Shown here: positions 31,193 through 42,070 of the stretch, one piece after another
Numbering within the stretch: position 1 is the first letter of the stretch
Layout: each line of letters begins with the position of its first letter
From: Hermatobates lingyangjiaoensis
Lineage: Eukaryota > Arthropoda > Insecta > Hemiptera > Hermatobatidae
Direction: 5' to 3'
DNA: 64,000 bases
Assembly (NCBI GenBank): GCA_026182355.1
Contig: JAPFBL010000070.1
Location: 793,501 to 857,500, forward strand
Notes under the pieces: model-generated
The model's input: only the letters and a program-made list of their open reading frames with translations
Told to the model about the DNA's origin: nothing
Databases searched by the model: none
Made by a program: the position numbers and the translations under genes

Positions 31193-32015
31193 CACTACTA
31201 CAAGTAGTAAAAGAAAGTACAATGTTTAGTAAAACCCGAAAGCTGTTAGAATTTTGTCCTTTCCCATCACCAGTACAAGTAATAAAACTCAAAAGTTCTT
31301 AGAACTTTGTTCTTTCCTTTCACTACTACAAGTAGTAAAAGAAAGTACAATGTTTAGTAAAACCCGAAAGCTGTTAGAATTTTGTCCTTTCCTATCACCA
31401 GTGCAAGTAATAAAACTTAAAAGTTCTTAGAACTTTTTCCTTTCCTTTCACTACTACAAGTAGTAAAAGAAAGTACAATGTTTAGTAAAACCCGAAAGCT
31501 TTAGAATTTTGTCCTTTCCTATCACCAGTTTAAGTAATAAAACTAAAAGTTATTAGAACTTTTTCCTTTCATTCACTACTACAAGTAGTAAATATTATCA
31601 ATGTTTTAAAACCCGAAATCTTTGAATTTTCCTTTCCTATCACAGATACAAAGTATATAAAACTCAAAGCTTCGTAGAACTTTGTTCTATTCTAACTTGT
31701 CATTTTACTACAAGTAGTAAAAGAAAGTACAATGTTTAGTAAAACCCGAAAGCTGTTAGAATTTTGTCCTTTCCTATCACCAGTACAAGTAATAAAACTC
31801 AAAAGTTCTTAGAACTTTGTTCTTTCCTTTCACTACTACAAGTAGTAAAAGAAAGTACAATGTTTAGTAAAACCCGAAAGCTCTGTTAGAATTTTGTCCT
31901 TTCCTATCACCACTACAAGTAATAAAACTCAAAAGTTCTTAGAACTTTGTTCTTTCCTTTCACAACTACAAATGGTAAAAGAAAGGAAAATGTTTAGTAA
32001 AAACTCGAAAGGACT
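31193..32015. repeat. 128-bp tandem array
   Basis: About 6-7 units start with CACTACTACAAGTAGTAAAA at 31193, 31321, 31449, 31574, about 31705, 31831 and 31961. Each unit consists of two related halves of about 64 bp (AAAACCCGAAAGCTGTTAGA and AAAACTCAAAAGTTCTTAGA). The single half-unit at 28425-28475 in duplication copy 1 is the likely seed. Confidence 0.92.
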
Positions 32016-33270
32016 CAGAATTTTTTCTAATTTTCCTAGTAATTTAGTTTATTATTGGGTTAAGTCAATTTATTGTCACTTCTGCAGATTATAATATAAA
32101 AAAATTATCATGATAATCCACACACTTTTCCTTTACCTAATTTTGTTTTTAGATTATGTTGATAATAAAACTAAATGACTTAAACATATATAAATCCTTG
32201 TCGATAATCTTGACTAGATATTAATAATCATAATAAAATTTGACCAATTGAAATAATACTGCATACTAGTAAATTATTCCTAATGGCTTATTGCTTCTTA
32301 AAAGTACCTGCAATTGTACTTATTTTGTTATTCATGTTATTTTGTTTGTTTTTTTATCCATTTTCAGTTTACTGTTATACAAGCAATAGTTAAATAAATA
32401 AAAAAAAGGATAATTTTATTTTTTGCTAAATATAGCCACAGATTTGAATTTGTTGAAATTTAATTTTTGTTGCCAGTTTTAACAACACGATTCATTTGAA
32501 CAAAGCCTTCATAAGTGTTCTCGTTTGTACGATTATAAAGAAAAGATAATTTTAAAAAAAGTGTTGAACACTGAGGCTGTGTTAGATATATAAATATATT
32601 AAGGTTAATATATTTACTGTTATTGAGGCTGTACTATATATTCCACTCTAGCAGAAATAGTAAGGCTGCAAGAAATAATATTTCTCTATAATTTAAAGAA
32701 TTGACGATGACCCTATTTATTATGAATTATTACTAATAATTATTAGTGTTGATGCAGAGTTGAAGAGAAAGATAACTTTAATCAAGAATGTGATATATAT
32801 AGTCAATGAAATCATAGACATTTATCATAAGCTAAAACCATTAGATTTTATAAGGGAGTGTTGTCAACGTTCAAAGTGAAAAAAAATGATATAGACCCAG
32901 GAGTCTTCGGAGGAAGTTCTTATTTCAGAAAGCATTTATCAGGGTCTTTATATTCATTTGTTATTTATATATCTTGCAAAATGGAAGATTCGGACGAGTA
33001 TGATTAATCAGTGAAATAGTGCACGACAAAACTACTACATGCCATCTGACTCTTCGCTTTTAAGATATAGCTGTAATATATAAGTGCAGAATATGGCACC
33101 CATTCGCACAATAAAAGCCAAATGACATCCAAATTCAATGTAAGGGGTCTAACTTGCTTGCATATTTATTACTTTTTTACATTTTGTGAAAATATGTAAG
33201 TATTAAATTTATAGTTTGTTGTGATAATGAAAAATGATTTCAAGACATTTTGTATTTTTTTTTTATACTG
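32016..33270. other. AT-rich stretch, possibly intronic
   Basis: No transposon or coding signature. It leads directly into the acceptor-like site at 33271. Confidence 0.4.
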
Positions 33271-33271
33271 C

Positions 33272-33624
33272 AGTATAAATATCAGTGTAACTTCAAATTC
33301 AACAAAACCAATAACTCGAATAAATCTTTATGTGAAGAAGTTGGAGTCCAGTGTCAATACATGTTAATGAAGAAGGACTGTGCGACCTCTAGCCCTATTG
33401 ACATGAAGACAAAGGCTACTTTACCTAGAAGACTAACTAGAGATTCAAGAAAAGTAGAATTAATATCAGCAGTGAACAATAGAGATAACCAACACCCAAC
33501 CATCATAAAAAACAGAAACGGAAAGGAAATCAGGAGTTCACCGCAAAGTGAAGCCCATGTTTTCTGCCAATATACTTATCTCAAAGAGGGACTATACAAC
33601 CTCTATACTATATTGGCGGTATAA
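33272..33624 (+). CDS. Candidate host exon, unidentified
   Basis: A strong acceptor (a T-rich tract then ATACTGCAG, ending 33271) is followed by an open frame of 117 codons to a TAA at 33622-33624. The translation has normal, non-AT-driven composition: LCEEVGVQCQYMLMKKDCAT, then DMKTKATLPRRLTRDSRKVE, then an Asn/Arg/Lys-rich stretch. The exon could also leave at a donor such as CAAA|GTGAAG near 33546. I do not recognise a family. The polar, basic character suggests a disordered region of a larger protein. Confidence 0.4.
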
Positions 33625-33783
33625 CAGAGACTTGGCTGGGTATCGAGTAACTGAGACCTTCCAACAGCTGCACACTTGAACTCATTTAGACCTACAAAAC
33701 ACTCTATTCCTATAGGTCACCATCTAAACTAATCATATATCTTTTCCAGGACAAATCATAAAAATGCTTTCATAGATTATTAA

Positions 33784-34095
33784 GGGGCCCAGGATAGCTC
33801 AGTGTTAACGTACTGACCTTTGGAGTGATAGATCCGGGGATCAATAACTAGTCGGGTCCTCGTTTTATTCACGCGGGAGGTGAATAAATCTGAGCATGTT
33901 GTACCTCGGAGAGGACGTTAAGCTGTCAGTCCAAGCCTGTACTATGTCAGATACTCGTTAAGATCCCTACCCTAAGTACACTTTAATTAGGCAAAATTGA
34001 TGATGTCCAATGTAGAATGCTCATTGTATGGTATCACAAAGGACCAATGTTCGGCCTATATGTGTTCTGTTGTGAGACTACCACTGCAACCTAAC
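33784..34095 (+). mobile_element. tRNA-derived SINE, copy 1
   Basis: The head GGATAGCTCAGTGTTAACGT is a tRNA-like A box, followed about 40 bp later by a B-box-like GGGGATCAATAAC. The body has TTTATTCACGCGGGAGGTGA, CGGAGAGGACGTTAA and GATCCCTACCCTAAG. The 3' end ACTACCACTGCAACCTAAC matches the end of the 14.8-kb LINE. About 312 bp. Confidence 0.88.
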
Positions 34096-34109
34096 ATAAT
34101 TAAAGAAAG

Positions 34110-35160
34110 TCTTAGTGTAAAAGAAGTCTATTTTGTCACTTTAACGGGTCGTGTTCTTTGTATGGCTATGCACTATTCATGAATCATCATGATATCATTG
34201 ATTAGGTCTTGAAGAGTATGTGGATGACTTCTTACATCGTGTCTACCTCTAAGACTGCAAAAGTTGTAACTTATAGGTAGCTGAATACATAAAAAATATA
34301 AAAAAAAGAAGCAGACAATAATTAAATATTTTAAAGATATCAGACTTTACAAAAATCTGAGAACACATAGATTTTCATAAATTCGATCTTCTACAACTTT
34401 TATTGGTAACATTTTCTAAGCAAGTAAAAATCAAACACCTTTAAAATTGAGTTAAAAAGTTCTATAAATACTCGAATTATGAAAATAGTGTAAAATTAAC
34501 GCTTGTTAAAAAGTTTTCATTTCGACATTCAGATATTCACCTATAAGTGTTGTAGATGTACTTACCGAGAAAGCTTCAATCAATTTTTTTCACTAAACAA
34601 TCTGATAATATTTTATTCCTTTAAATTCTATTTAATCGGTAAAGTTAAGTACTGCAACATGGTCATAAAGACTATTATAACAACTTTCCCCCTTCAAAGT
34701 GTTGAAGACGGTCGATATTGTTTAACTTCGGTAATCAAATGATGACCACTCAGAGTGACTACGACCCTCGTTATTTTAAAGATTCGAAGTCATGGGTTAT
34801 ACATTTTTTTTCCAACAGATATAATAAAGAAGAATTAATAATTAAGTTTACTATTTTAATTATTTAAAATGATTATTAAGCTTTCAAATGTTATGTTGTT
34901 TCTGCTTTGAATAAAATCTAAGGTGATTTTAGGTAAATTCGAATTCGTTATTCAATTACTTTTTTAAAATTACTATATACAAGGTATGTAGCTTGTAAAT
35001 AAATAAAATGGAAGCCAAATAACAAATGAGCTAAATTTTCCATCTTTAGAACTACATTCTATTTATAATTATCTCAATAATCATCTTAAAGCACTTATTT
35101 AATTTATAAGTCTATATACGATTATAGAAGAAGCCATGTGAGTCTGTCAGTCCCTCACAA
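34110..35160. other. AT-rich stretch without identified gene
   Basis: Nothing recognised. An open frame of 79 codons at 34503 lacks family resemblance. Confidence 0.5.
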
Positions 35161-35263
35161 ATGTAAAAAATTTAAACACATCCGACAAGTATAGCAAATC
35201 ATCTATTATTCCAATTTGAATTTTCAGTACTTATGAATATATGTATTTCCCTATGCTATAATT

Positions 35264-36115
35264 CAGGAGTGGCGAACAAGTTCGACAAAAAGAGCCAAGA
35301 TTTTAAACTGTGAGAGTCAGAGAGCCACACCAAACAAAATTAAATAATTTTAACAATAATATATTAAACACATAATATAACATGCTCAGTCAGGTGTTTT
35401 TTGTTACCTTGTGATGGGAGTGATGGGATGATAATCTCAATAGGATTTCTGGCATCTTTTGTTTTCAGTAATCTTCTGCAAATCAGGTTTGTATTCAGTT
35501 GTAGCCACTCGGAGCAGTTCCTTTACATGAGTGCCAGTCAGAATGGACCGGTGCTTTGATTTTACGTGTTTCAAACTAGAAAACAGCTTTTCACAGACGT
35601 ATTTTGACGAGAACATAGACAGCAGTTTGAGAGTGGCTCTTTTTACACACGGGTATTTTTCAGTTGGCACAGCTCTCCAAAACATAACATCGCCTTCCTT
35701 CAAAAGAGATTTCAGTCTATCGTCCTCGCATAGCTCAATCATTTCTAGTTCACTCGCTGCCTCATCAGTAACAACATTAAAAATTTAATGTCAACATTAA
35801 ACGGGTCGATGAGAAATGTACAGCTGATTAGCATATGCCATTTTTACTGTAAGAACTAAATCTTGTCATTTATAAAAGACTTGTAAAAATCTCTTCTTTT
35901 TTGGTAGAAGGTACTCAGAACTTACACCTTGAGAGAGGTTTCCCTTTCCACTAACTTGTGACATAGAAATGAGTATCAAAAGACGATGTATCTAAAACAA
36001 AATCCAAACTTGGCAAAGAGCCACAGTTTACAAAATAATGATAAGAGGCAAAGAGCCGCATTCATTTTGGCCCGGAGCCGCATGCGGCTCGAGAGCCGCG
36101 TGTTCGCCACCCCTG
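35264..36115. mobile_element. hAT transposon, internally deleted, with 8-bp TSD
   Basis: TIRs CAGGAGTGGCGAACA and (reversed) CAGGGGTGGCGAACA, flanked by the exact 8-bp duplication CTATAATT (35256-35263 and 36116-36123). Subterminal AGAGCC repeats are present at both ends. The 852-bp copy retains only the C-terminal transposase coding segment. Confidence 0.95.
35437..35742 (-). pseudogene. hAT transposase C-terminal dimerisation domain
   Basis: The frame contains VPTEKYPCVKRATLKLLSMF, then SSKYVCEKLFSSLKHVKSKH, RSILTGTHVKELLRVATTEY and KPDLQK. This is the hAT family dimerisation region (CExLFSxxxxxKSKxRxxLT). The resemblance is to the subgroup from which vertebrate GTF2IRD2- and EPM2AIP1-like proteins derive. 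The catalytic RNase-H-like core and the BED finger are missing, so the copy is inactive by deletion. Confidence 0.9.
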
Positions 36116-36483
36116 CTATAATTAGAAGTTTAAGAAATTTTTTTCCTTAATTGCTAATTTTATGCTTAGTTTTTTGATAAAAATTGCATCGTTTTATACT
36201 AAAGTAGTTTAATGTTAAAAATATATTTTCTAAAAATATACAATGTACCATAACGGTCCTTTTTTGTTAATGTAATTTTAAATGTCTCCTCACCAACATA
36301 ATTCTCTATTTGTAAGTATAGTTTCATTTTGATCTGTCCAACAGTATGGTTTTTACAAAGCTATATAACATGAGCAGATTTTCAACATAAATAAAACGCT
36401 TGTTCGGTAAAAACAAATGCATTACTGGTGGGTGATTGATAAAATGGAAACATATGATTAACTATAATTTTACATAAACACAA

Positions 36484-37185
36484 ATAAATTCTCGACCGTG
36501 TGACAGATATACAACTAAAAAATGATTAATCGGGATGCGGTCAGTTTCTTCCACTTTCAATTCCAACTCTCATTGCTGACGTTTCGATTTTATTTAAAAT
36601 CTTTTTCCAAAGGCCTACAAACAGAGGAAAACAAGAATTTTAATACGTACATTTTTTTAAAACACAAACAAAAGAAGTACACTATGAAAAATTAAATACA
36701 ATCTTGAGTATTAGGATAACAATGACAGAAAAATAAAAAAGAGAAAAAGATGGAGTCTAACTGTAAAAACAAAGTTTTGTACAATGTACTTACACAAGTA
36801 GGAGTATTGGCAATTGAAGGTAATAAATTCTCGACCGTGTGACAGATATACAACTAAAAGTTCCTTCAATTGCCAATACTCCTACTTGTGTAAGTACATT
36901 GTAAAAAACTTTGTTTTCATAGTTAGATTCCATCTTTTCCTCTTTTTTATTATTCTGTCATTGTTATCCTAATACTCAAGATTGTATTTAATTTTTCATA
37001 GTGTACTTCTTTTGTTTGTGTTTTAAAAAAATGTACGTATTAAAATTCTTGTTTTCCTCTGTTTGTAGGCCTTTGGAAAAAGATTTTAAATAAAATCGAA
37101 ACGTCGGCAATGAGAGTTTGAATTGAAAGTGGAAGAAACTGACCGCATCCCGATCAATCATTTTTTAGTTGTATAATTTTACACT
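36484..37185. mobile_element. PLE family 4 inverted pair with duplicated tail
   Basis: Minus arm 36511-36821 and plus arm 36862-37179 are about 310 bp each and highly similar. The spacer (36824-36859) repeats the element's own tail TCGACCGTGTGACAGATATA found at 36492, giving a tail-to-head junction. The plus core reads GCCTTTGG, AAAAAGATTTTAAATAAAAT, CGAAACGTC, GGC: helix I GCC/GGC, helix II GATTTT/AAAATC, GAAA and ACGT-C are hammerhead-like, but the CUGANGA box is replaced by CTTTGGA. Confidence 0.85.
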
Positions 37186-37189
37186 TACA

Positions 37190-38970
37190 TAGTTTTTAAA
37201 ATTTTAAAAACTATGAAAACCAGAGATAAAAATTGTTTAAATTGAAATTTTAATTTAATTTAATGGGAAATATTAACTTAATTGTTTTTTAAATATTTTA
37301 ATACTGTTTATTTTGATAATTATAGTTATAATTACAATGCTAATTGTTTTAATCCAAATATGTTACTATAATTTGTAATGCTTATTAAGGATTTAATCGT
37401 TTAAAGATTTAAATATAGAAACGATCATTCACAAACGACTTTTCAAACTGACTTTCAAACCTTAAAATGTTTTAAATAATAATATTTTGGCTTATTATTA
37501 ACATATAAACAGGAATTTAAAGAGACCAAGAAAGTTTTTGTACATTAAAATTTTGTTTATAATTATGTATGAATTAAATTTTTTACATGTTTGAAAGCAA
37601 AAACTTACTCATTAATATTTTCATTGAAACGAAGGTTTTCTCTTTTAAATTTAATGTAATTTTCTCATTTATTTAGTGCAAATGGATCAACAAATGGAAA
37701 GACAAACAGAAATGGTTAGAGAGGAGAAGAAGTACTAAATCCTCACGCATAAAAAGAATTTTATCAAAACGACTAATTTTGAAGAATTACATGTTCGTTA
37801 TCAGGTTACACCGGCAATGCAAACAGCAATATGTAAAACAAACTTTGAAATTGAATAGAGGAAAACAACACAAATTTTAAATGAATTATAGATTTTAGTT
37901 GTTTTTTTCTATTCAAGTTCAACATTTTTACGCATATTGTAGAAATAACCTGACGTCGTTTGATTTAATCCTCTTTGTGTTGGAAGACTTGGAAGTTCTT
38001 TTCCTCTCTAATCATGAGTAAATACCTTACAATAGCTGACTGCATAGCTCGTGAGTTAAAACTAAGTTGGGTGATATGTTCAAATGGCCCTTTTAATAGA
38101 ACACTAAGCTGAAACTAAACATTCCATCAGTACTTTTAGCCTTATACTAAGCCTAAAATGATTGCAATTCTTGGATTGTTCACTACTAAATCCGATTAAA
38201 ACAAAGCCTTCGTGACAAAATTGATGAACAACAGGGCTTCCTATAAAGCTGAATGGTATAAACGCTTTCGCTAGAACATTTTTTTCCTGATTGTTAAAAT
38301 AACCTTAAGTAATAATGACTATAATTTTTTTTAAGTAACTCTTTTTTTTCTTTTCAAGAAAGGAAAGATTAAATAAACAAAAATTGGTTTAATAAGAATA
38401 ACGCTCTAAAAGAATATTGCTCAAAGTTTAATATATTTATAAAAAATAAGAGATCATTTTTTAAATATAGAATAGACTCAATGAAAATATTATTGGCGCA
38501 GCTGGACTAGATTTATTTCTTACTTCATAAAGATAGAAAAATAGTGTTAAATACATTTTGGTCCAGTTAGCTTGCGAGATTTGGACTCTTCCAGTGTCTT
38601 AATCATCCTGCCCAATCTTTATACCTGCATTACTGATTGAAAACGCTGATAAAGATTTTTTTCCAAGAAAGTAAGTATGCCAGTATTGTTGTTGCATAAA
38701 AGTGCAAAATTTATTTCATGCGTATGTTAACAGTTCAAGATATCTTGAATTTTTAAGTCACTCATTGTTATTATTTTTTCTAACTGAATTAAATTATTTG
38801 CCAACGAGATTATAACTGTCAGCCTAGTCAAGAAAAATGAGTAGTTAAAAGACATATTTGATAATTATGGAGACTTTATGACCTAACGGGTCACTGGTAG
38901 TCTAGTAATATATAGTAATGTCCGAGCTATTCCATATATTTCTTTAAAGAAAACAAGTAAACTAGTCTTT
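37190..38970. other. AT-rich stretch without confirmed gene
   Basis: No transposon recognised. A 68-codon basic open frame at 37677-37880 after an ATTTAG acceptor-like site is noted but not called. Confidence 0.45.
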
Positions 38971-38984
38971 GATATAAAGGGACT

Positions 38985-39066
38985 AATGAACCAATAATGA
39001 CGTAATTGAAATGATGTTGTTGGAGTGACGTCATATGCAACTCATTGTGTCTTCATTGGTCAGTTC
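38985..39066 (+). promoter_or_regulatory. Candidate promoter: CCAAT, CRE, Inr
   Basis: Within 80 bp lie CCAAT (38991-38995), a full palindromic CRE TGACGTCA (39026-39033), an inverted CCAAT (ATTGG, 39055-39059) and an arthropod-type initiator TCAGTT (39060-39065). No TATA box at the right distance. The clustering just upstream of a credible exon-donor pair is what supports it. Confidence 0.45.
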
Positions 39067-39159
39067 AGAATACGGCTCGGTAGTGTTCTAACATATCCCG
39101 TCATAATATGAAATATTATTCTCTGAAAAGAAGAATATTCCTGGATATCTCATCAAATG
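39062..39159 (+). CDS. Candidate first exon with start codon
   Basis: From the Inr at 39062 the putative transcript reaches a consensus donor GTAAGT at 39160-39165. An ATG at 39108 with A at -3 opens MKYYSLKRRIFLDISSN and leaves in phase 1 at the donor. A second ATG directly abuts the donor (39157-39159). The next exon is not visible within the following AT-rich 1.6 kb, so the intron would be long. The protein is unidentified. Confidence 0.4.
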
Positions 39160-39165
39160 GTAAGT

Positions 39166-40840
39166 ACTAACGTTTCTGCAACTATTTGTTTGTATATTTT
39201 TAATAATAAATTAGTTCAATAATAATTATTTAAACAAATAATTAGATGACAATTTCATAATGATTATGTTTAACCAATATGGCCACTTCAGTTTTAGGTT
39301 AGTGTCCTTCAATAAAATAAAATTATCTTACAATCAGTAATACATACCCACATTTAAAGATAATATGGCAAATTAATTTAAAATACATAATAATGTGCTA
39401 GTTATTTATCAAAATATCATACAAATTTCCTATATGAGATATGTAAATTATTGAAATAATTACAATTTTCTTTTAATTTCTGGAAGTTTAATGGAATGTA
39501 ATACTTTCTAATATTATTTATAACTATGCAATTTGAATGAGTTATGTTTATTATTATATTGTATTTATAATTATATTGTTTCATATTTAACCTAATTGAC
39601 TATATCAATTCAGTTAGTATTAATTTTGTTTTGCAATATAATGATGTTTCATTTAACATTGAACTTTTTTCTAATTATTGTCATATTGTTTTAATTAATA
39701 AATAAAATGCTTTTTTATAATTATATTCTGTAAAATTACATTAATTAAAAATGATTTAGAAAAAACATGAGAATATAATATAGAATTAAAAAGGTTATAA
39801 TTACCTTGTCTAAAGAATAAGCTCAACATTTTTCATCTTCCAATATTAATTTAATATCCATTCTTTTACCAGTATTACAATTGTTTACCAATTGAAATTA
39901 TTATGCAGCAAAGAAAAAGTTGGGTAACTGTAAACTTCCTTTTGATTCATTCCTTATTATCATATAATATCATAAATTTTTCATATTTTGAAACTGTACT
40001 TTCTATAAATGGTCATATTTATAATTCTCAAATTCTCACATTATCAAATGTTCATTTTTAAAAATAAAATCAACATAATTAAATAAAAAAAAGTTTAAGT
40101 ATATTCTGTGCAATTAGTTTTTAAAATTGTTTACAGAAAATTTAATCTTATATCATATTTGTTTAAGAGTTAAGTAAGAAATAATTTGTCGAATTTCGCT
40201 AATTTCTAGATTTTTTAACACTTCATTGATTAGCACTAGTTTGAGCATTTGTTTAATAAAAGTAATGAATTTTTTAAAGTAATTCGGTAGAAAGAAACTT
40301 CATTTATGGTAATAATTTTATTTTCAACTTGTTAAAAATGGTTTATTTTATTTTAATGATTACTGAATGAACTTCAAGATGTTTAAAATGTTTTTATTGA
40401 CTTACCTCAAATTTAGTTTATTTGTTTGTGATATGTATTTCATATCAAAGAAATATATATTACATATACAATTATGATATATAGTTGTATTGATATATAG
40501 TTTAGGGTATTCGTTTGCGATATATATTAATATAGTTGGACTTTTATTAAATGACATTATTTTTGTTTCTTTTGTTGTTGGTTTTAAAAACTGTTTACTT
40601 TAAAAATAAAGTTGAAAGGATACGGGAAGACACATACTTTATTAATTTATTTAAATGAGAAATGAATACCAAATTCTGTGTTTTAGCAAAACTAAAGTTT
40701 GTTTCCATATGAAAAGGTTAAACATTACTTCTTCGTTGCTGTTATTTTTTCCATAAATATTGAGTTTGGCCTTGACTTTAGTTCACTACTTAATTTTGGC
40801 TTACTGTGAATTTGAGTTTGACACCTTTGCTGTAGAATCT
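39166..40840. other. AT-rich, possibly intronic stretch
   Basis: Very AT-rich, low-complexity sequence without recognised elements. Consistent with a long intron but not proof of one. Confidence 0.45.
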
Positions 40841-41432
40841 ACGTGGTTCTCATTTGCTGTAGTGGTTCTCAAAGTGGTCCACATGGACCCTCAGGGGTCC
40901 ACAGAGGATTACTGGGGGTCCATGAGGAAAGTAGTATTCTGAAGGTCCATGACACGTGGTTAAGGCTCCATGTTAAGTTTATATAAATTTATCAGCAAAC
41001 CAAAAATAAATCAAAGCGTAGTAAGCTTTGGCCGTACAATATTCAAACAATTAAAATATAAGGCCTAATATCCTCGTCAGTTTGTTAAAATGTTCCTATT
41101 TCAATTCCTATTTCAAATAGAATTTTCTATTGCACTTCTCTTTATGGTACATTAAAAATTTATTCGGTTACAATTTATTTCAGGGTTCTTTATAAAATGT
41201 TAATGAAGAAATATTTTGTTATTGTTTTAAAAACATTTTTGTATTTTGCATGCGTTGTAGATGTAATGAAATTATTTCATAATTAACGATATTCATTTAC
41301 CTAAAAACAAATATTTATTTATAAATTTGTATAATTAAGTATCCGGGGGAGTGGAGGTCCACAAGTAGTTTTTAGGGGATCCACAAGTAGCTTTTAGGGG
41401 GTCCACAAACAAACAAAGTTTGAGAACCCCTG
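40841..41432. mobile_element. hAT-type MITE
   Basis: Left end GTGGTTCTCAAAGTGGTCCA and right end (reversed) CAGGGGTTCTCAAACTTTGT are hAT-type TIRs. The interior matches 57436-58027 (GTCCATGACACGTGGTTA, TATTTCATAATT). The left end is duplicated (GTGGTTCTCA at 40843 and 40862), and CTGTAGA occurs on both sides (40830 and 41433), so the exact TSD is ambiguous. Non-coding. Confidence 0.75.
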
Positions 41433-41439
41433 CTGTAGA

Positions 41440-42065
41440 TGAATCGTATTGTTTGGGAGCAGTTATGCATGATGAAAAAGTCACTATTTTGCCAAAATCT
41501 GTTTTTAGATAATATTTTTTTCTCTTTAACTACTAATACTAAAGTCATGAAAATTTGGCATAATCATTGAAACTACAAAACTAATATCTGAAAAAATCCT
41601 CAAATTTTTAAAACAACGGGAAATATATTTTTTTCAATAAAATGTAAAAATTTTGACTTACCATTCATTGTGAAAGCTTGTGAGGAGGATATAACTCAAA
41701 ACCTTTGACGGATCAAAATGAAATTATACCAAAAAATAGAGCATTATATGTGAGATGGGTTGAGGTAATTTATGTCAAAATTGCTTTAACTATAGGGCCA
41801 ATAGGGTTTTAAGAATATGTTTTTCTTTTACGTTAAATAGCTTATTAAAGAACAATGAAACTTTTCCAAAAATTGAAACAAAAAATTAGCAATCTTCAAT
41901 GTAATTTCAATTACCATAAAGGTCTATAAAGCTAAAAAGCTGAATATTTATGCTGGCTTAATGGATCATCTACCATACTAATCGAATTTGTTTACATTTA
42001 TTTAAAATTTGTTTAAAATGTTTTGAGTAAATGGACTGAAATAAATGGAAGTTTAAAGATATAAT
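41440..42065. mobile_element. Long TIR element, partial copy in reverse
   Basis: Reversed, it aligns with about 13450-14060 of copy 1: GTTATGCATGATGAAAAAGT, GGATCAAAATGAAATTATAC and CTTGTGAGGAGGATATAACT blocks. It ends next to the full-length copy at 42071, giving a head-to-head arrangement. Confidence 0.7.
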
Positions 42066-42070
42066 AAAAA

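Larger units (their letters stand above)
35165..36420. mobile_element. Fragment of the long TIR element, interrupted by a hAT element
   Basis: Left part (35165-35263) resembles 13485-13580 and right part (36116-36420) resembles 13600-13840 of the long TIR element. The hAT insertion at 35264-36115 splits it, which dates the hAT after this copy. Confidence 0.65.

Noticed and set aside
33784..33860. A tRNA gene (A box GGATAGCTCAGTG and B-box-like sequence)
   Set aside because: There is no cloverleaf acceptor stem or TPsiC arm pairing, and the segment is the head of a repeated SINE.
37677..37880. 68-codon Lys/Arg-rich frame after an ATTTAG acceptor-like site
   Set aside because: The acceptor is weak, no donor or family match is seen, and such lengths are common by chance between stops here.
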